Shown: piece after piece, positions 55,101-57,571 of the stretch
Numbering within the stretch: position 1 is the first letter of the stretch
Layout: every line of letters begins with the position of its first letter
From: Marinilabilia salmonicolor JCM 21150
GTDB taxonomy: Bacteria; Bacteroidota; Bacteroidia; Bacteroidales; Marinilabiliaceae
Length of the DNA: 57,571 nucleotides
Assembly: GCF_000259075.1 (NCBI RefSeq)
Contig: NZ_AJKI01000042.1
Span: forward strand, 1 to 57,571
Reading direction: 5' to 3'
Notes under the pieces: generated by a model
What the model saw: the letters and a program-made list of their open reading frames with translations, nothing else
The model's database searches: none
Told to the model about the DNA's origin: nothing
Made by a program: the position numbers and the translations under genes

Positions 55101-55807
55101 GCAGCGATTGGCAAAATTTTCACCCGATGAACCTGATATTCCCATTCCTTTCTGTCCACATCCAGCCCCAAAACCATCATCACCTCGGAGCGGTCAACAG
55201 TGAGCATGGGAGCATAACAACTAATATAATCATCCCTCTCCTTATTTTGGGATTCACTTATTAAGGAAATCTTCTCAGCAAAAACCTTTGGAAGTTCATT
55301 CGGAGGATCAAGATATTCTGAACCACTTTCGCGATACATCGCATCATCAGGCATATAGCTGCCGGGACCAAAAAAGAAATGTGAATCTTTTTGCTTTATC
55401 GTATAAATACCATCAATTCCGGAATAGTATGAATAATTCTTTAACTGTTCGGAGATTCTTTGATAATAAGGAGACTCAACATCTCCAGGAGAAAATTTTA
55501 ATTTATTGATATGCTCAGCATGAAAAGATCTTACCAAGTTAAGGGTATTGTTCTGAAGGTGCTGTTCAATTATATTTTCCCTGTCATTAACAGCTTCCCG
55601 GGTAACCCAAAATCCTCCTATCACAATTATTAACGAAGCAAATATGCCACCAAATCTGGCTCCCAAATAAGGTAAATTGGCTGTACTTAACGACCAGTTT
55701 CCACCTTCTAACCTAAAGGCCTTCCTCCGATTAAAAAACAAAAAAACCAGAACCAGAAGAACTCCTCCAAAAAAGAAAAATTCCAGATATTTTAAAACAA
55801 ACAACAT
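52136..55807 (-). CDS. Double-sensor histidine kinase with three PAS domains
   Basis: The 1223-residue kinase has membrane helices at about 5-25 and 52-70, a first periplasmic sensor (about 75-228), helices at 231-252 and 270-290, and a second periplasmic sensor that looks like CHASE (about 295-520; RSVGWVKEL). A helix at 528-547 and three PAS domains (about 565-690, 692-820, 825-945) follow, then a coiled coil (950-985), HisKA with His1006 in NMSHEIRTPLN, and HATPase to the end. No receiver domain is fused. No response-regulator gene is beside it, so it is an orphan kinase. The gene converges with the 1501-aa gene with 8 bases between. Confidence 0.92.
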   Translation of the reverse strand: MLFVLKYLEFFFFGGVLLVLVFLFFNRRKAFRLEGGNWSLSTANLPYLGARFGGIFASLIIVIGGFWVTREAVNDRENIIEQHLQNNTLNLVRSFHAEHINKLKFSPGDVESPYYQRISEQLKNYSYYSGIDGIYTIKQKDSHFFFGPGSYMPDDAMYRESGSEYLDPPNELPKVFAEKISLISESQNKERDDYISCYAPMLTVDRSEVMMVLGLDVDRKEWEYQVHRVKILPIAASLGLLIIVFAGFSLVYLRNKRKAIFPKEKLHYWEGIWVFCASLVITGYSVISSVNDEKLFQYGVFSQVVSSEAESISGALDMIRHTMHGSAQLFASSDSVSGKEFGSYVSYLLEYPMVRSVGWVKELSGRGFSVEYELSSDSSLFNKGHYQVSEDILRFGSVLETLYTGFISSTMSYFRNGDERIDMFLRTTDNVENTSGFVFLSLDLGKLEESFSTGNFVQNKFFRSDVKLVDYRDHSDDYRFNFFSLPENQKSGFKLHLLEFFFGKTFAISISAEQGFFDAYQRLEYKTNLLFGLIISLFLSGLVVIMSNRRLILEKQVEKQASDLKRSEERFRSLFFNMLEGVAFSEMIRDEEGNAVNYKFLEINKAFESLIGITSEETVGNNQIGLFGGLPSYFDKYCEVVRDQQAVIFETFSQEHNKYLKISAAPWGDNGFATIFSDITLRKKAEERVRKSEERYRLISENAEDLIWLYNPQTNEFVYVSPSVKKLTGKEYLDVVGKDFDYVLSPESYEELKQLMPLRLARFAQGDEAMRVIRSQVHVKSKIGGSLPMEMVTTLLLNEQNEVTFVLGVGRDITDRVTAEDALSESEEKYRLLVENQSDLVVKVDWEGYLTYVSPSYCKMFGKSEEELLNTKFMPLVHPQDQVTTLEQMKKLEDPPHRVRLEQRAMTSDGWKWLSWHDTAVLNEEGAIVEIIGVGRDITERKLAEKALQESRTLLERQNEEYAALNEEYLTMNEELTRINQDLSLAIERAEESEKLKTAFLQNMSHEIRTPLNAVIGFSEMLGMDYITNADRKDFTEIIVNSSRQLLELVNDILTISAIETRQDKVAVSPVNIGEVVSELYAVFRPKAKDKGIRLSVSKGVADEKAVVMTDELKLRQVFINLLGNALKFTDEGNIEFGFEEQENAFYRFFVKDTGMGISKTMQKKIFERFVQADSSVKGQFGGTGLGLAICKGHVELLGGEIWLESTPGVGSEFCFTLPVMPE

Positions 55808-55921
55808 TCAGAAAACCATTTTAGTTTTCCTAAATTATACATTTTAATTGTAATTTAATATGGTAAATATTTATTTTTATTTTATTTTACTTTACAATAT
55901 CAATAATATATTCGAAACAGT

Positions 55922-56332
55922 ATGGATAAAGACCTCACATCCAGAGATTTTACAAAAGAATTAACCTTCTCTGCCAAACGAAGCAGTGGAGCAGGAGGGC
56001 AAAATGTAAATAAAGTAAATTCGAAAGTTGAGTTACGATTTTCTGTTCAGGATTCAACCATTCTGACCAACAGGGAAAAAGAATTGCTCAGATCCCGTTT
56101 GGCAGCAAAATTAACGCATAAAGGTGAACTCATCATTGAGGCAGAAACTGAACGTTCCCAACTCAGGAATAAGGAACAAGCTGTAAAAAGATTTTACAAT
56201 ATGCTGGAATGGGGATTGAGGCCCGTGAAAAAAAGAGTTCCTACGAAACCTTCAAAAGCATCTAAGAAAAGACGTCTGGATGCTAAAAAGAAACATTCAG
56301 AAAAAAAAAGCCGCAGAAAAAATGATTTTTAA
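55922..56332 (+). CDS. arfB: Alternative ribosome-rescue factor ArfB (YaeJ/ICT1 family)
   Basis: The 136-residue protein has the GGQ motif at 25-27 (SGAGGQNVNKVNSKVELR), as in class I release factors and ArfB. It lacks a stop-codon recognition domain and has a basic C-terminal tail (KKRRLDAKKKHSEKKSRR) that enters the mRNA channel of stalled ribosomes. It hydrolyses peptidyl-tRNA on non-stop ribosomes. Length is normal. It stands alone, 114 bases from the divergent kinase. Confidence 0.95.
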   Translation: MDKDLTSRDFTKELTFSAKRSSGAGGQNVNKVNSKVELRFSVQDSTILTNREKELLRSRLAAKLTHKGELIIEAETERSQLRNKEQAVKRFYNMLEWGLRPVKKRVPTKPSKASKKRRLDAKKKHSEKKSRRKNDF

Positions 56333-56423
56333 TACTGGGAAATACCGGATGCAAACGGTTTCATTTTAATAAATCATGGTTCATATTTTAACCTGACGCA
56401 ATAAATAAATTCATACAATTGAA

Positions 56424-57362
56424 TTAAGAAGTCAAAGTTTTATGCTTGTTCCTTCTCTTTCTTTTTGAAAATACGCCTATAGCCAAAACGGCACCTACTA
56501 AAACCATAACGGCCCCAACATAAGAAAGAAGACCCACTGAAGGAACATCAAACCATCCCACATCAGCCCATAATAACACCTCCAGCAAAACAAAAGTAAT
56601 AACAGGATTGGAGGTAATTATAATACTAATTTTATTAGCCTCAGTATATTTTAAAGCAAGCGATAACGCGCCATAGGCAGCGAGAGTGTTCCCTCCCATA
56701 AAAAGCAATATCCCTGCAACCCAAATTGAATTAACCGAGGCCAAAGAGGAAAAATCGGCCAAAGGAATGAACAGAAGTGCAGGAACACCATATAAAACAA
56801 GGTTTATCTGAGCAGACGGAATGGTTTTCACAAGGATTTTATTCAGAACAGCATAGCCGGTCCAGGCCCACGCTCCAAATAAAATCCATAAAACCCCTTG
56901 ATTTAAAAGATCTGTATCACCCAGCATTCTCTGGAATTGCTGATAATAAAAAAAAACAAATCCAACAATAGCCAACAAAAAACCGACTGCCCTTAACCAG
57001 GATAGTTTTTCATTAAAAAATAAAAATCCAATAACAGCAAGAGTTAAAGGTCCAACCTGGATCATTACCTGAGTAACTGCAGGACCTGTAAAATGAACGC
57101 CCTGCATAAAACCAATATAGTTTACCCCAAGTAGAAAACCGGCCAGCAACAACTTAAGAGGAGGTCGCTTCAAAATTCTTAAGTAACCGGGCTTCCTTAT
57201 CAAAAACCAACCCGCGAGCACACTAAAGGCCATGGTAAATCGCCACCAAACAACAGTATAGGGATCAAAAAAATTGAGAGAAATCTTTAAAACAATAGCC
57301 AGCGCGCCCCATAAAGAGGCTGTAGTTATAGCATATAACAATCCTTTTGATGAATCGGTCAT
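56424..57362 (-). CDS. EamA family (drug/metabolite) transporter
   Basis: The 312-residue protein has ten hydrophobic segments in two five-helix halves, each an EamA domain. Segments begin at LLYAITTASLWGALAIVLKIS and repeat after about residue 155 with VLWILFGAWAWTGYAVLNKI. Typical substrates are amino acids or metabolites exported across the inner membrane; this member's substrate cannot be read from sequence. The C-terminal tail is basic (KRKRRNKHKT). It is monocistronic and convergent with arfB. Confidence 0.93.
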   Translation of the reverse strand: MTDSSKGLLYAITTASLWGALAIVLKISLNFFDPYTVVWWRFTMAFSVLAGWFLIRKPGYLRILKRPPLKLLLAGFLLGVNYIGFMQGVHFTGPAVTQVMIQVGPLTLAVIGFLFFNEKLSWLRAVGFLLAIVGFVFFYYQQFQRMLGDTDLLNQGVLWILFGAWAWTGYAVLNKILVKTIPSAQINLVLYGVPALLFIPLADFSSLASVNSIWVAGILLFMGGNTLAAYGALSLALKYTEANKISIIITSNPVITFVLLEVLLWADVGWFDVPSVGLLSYVGAVMVLVGAVLAIGVFSKRKRRNKHKTLTS

Positions 57363-57571
57363 GGTCAGAAATTAGAAGATTTAATAATGAGATTACTAAG
57401 ATAAGGTTTTTCCGGAAAAAGGGCCTCCCACAGCCCCTCCCAGGGAGAGGGATGGGCCTCCCCTAACGAGGGTTGAGGGTTGAGGATTGAGAGTTTGCAT
57501 GTGGTCCGTCCGGCTTTGCTTCTTTCAAAAAATGGTGCGAATTGGAATTCGCACCTCCTTATAACAAAAAA
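57363..57571. repeat. Window-end spacer with hairpin and repeat fragment
   Basis: There is no gene. GGTGCGAATT (57534-57543) and AATTCGCACC (57546-57555) form a perfect 10-bp palindrome with a 2-base loop. TTTGCATGTGGTCCG (57494-57508) is identical to 34105-34119. Both places also carry TGGTGCGAA nearby. A purine/pyrimidine-rich CCTCCC/GGGAGAGG stretch lies at 57423-57465. Confidence 0.65.

Noticed and set aside
57423-57480. Tandem repeat of CCTCCC/GGGAGAGG near the window end
   Set aside because: It is low-complexity purine/pyrimidine sequence without a fixed unit; no firm claim is possible.

Overview
The window is a chromosomal segment of a Bacteroidota bacterium, most likely from the Bacteroidales/Marinilabiliales side of the phylum. 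Three things point there. The gene families are phylum-typical: DUF3822 next to rsmD, DUF1599 and a BT_3928-type DoxX protein before tpiA, folP before a CdaA-type diadenylate cyclase, a SiaB/SiaC pair, and STAS-rnz behind rpsA. Many genes are preceded by the Bacteroidota -7 promoter element TAnnTTTG. The tRNA and protein genes are moderately AT-rich with long AT-rich spacers. No phage, plasmid, CRISPR or complete insertion sequence is visible. The dense core-gene content says chromosome.

Layout. 1-559 is repeat-rich and gene-free. 560-1350 is an Hpt plus STAS pair, then clpB (-). 4529-10651 holds a POTRA/beta-barrel outer-membrane protein, a small secreted protein and a large TerB-like/ABCG-type fusion. 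10734-11697 (-) is a SiaC/SiaB partner-switching pair, followed by cysE (-). 13204-17520 (-) runs guaA, S41 protease, pnuC, NadR-type kinase. A GH51 arabinofuranosidase (+) stands alone. 19512-22713 (-) is rpsA-STAS-rnz. 23279-30036 (+) is a nucleotide-sugar block: ugd, UDP-xylose synthase, rfbA, rfbC, rfbD and a phosphohexomutase. 30096-33722 holds a RecD2-like helicase (-) and a membrane protein, DUF3822 and rsmD (+). Two identical tRNA-Asp genes, pyk and aroQ follow (-), then xerD and pckA (+). 39831-43771 (-) is an SDR epimerase, an MscS channel, cdaA and folP. 44056-52127 (+) is DUF1599, BT_3928, tpiA, prmA and a 1501-residue secreted protein of unknown function. The window ends with a large sensor kinase (-), arfB (+) and an EamA transporter (-).

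Themes. Central metabolism (pyk, pckA, tpiA, guaA, folP, aroQ, cysE) is mixed with envelope functions (outer-membrane protein, nucleotide sugars, channel, 1501-aa protein). Signalling is unusually well represented: Hpt, two STAS proteins, SiaB/SiaC, a c-di-AMP cyclase and a double-sensor kinase. No PP2C phosphatase, response regulator or diguanylate cyclase lies beside them, so their partners must be elsewhere. The most distinctive non-coding content is several families of short structured repeats in the spacers: an 80-95 bp element with three full copies, an inverted-repeat-bounded element of about 200 bp, REP-like hairpin units, and an imperfect palindrome of about 185 bp. I found no obvious defence or biosynthetic island. 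The best candidates for undescribed biology are the 1501-aa protein, the TerB-like/ABCG fusion, the Sia module without its known partners, and the repeat families.
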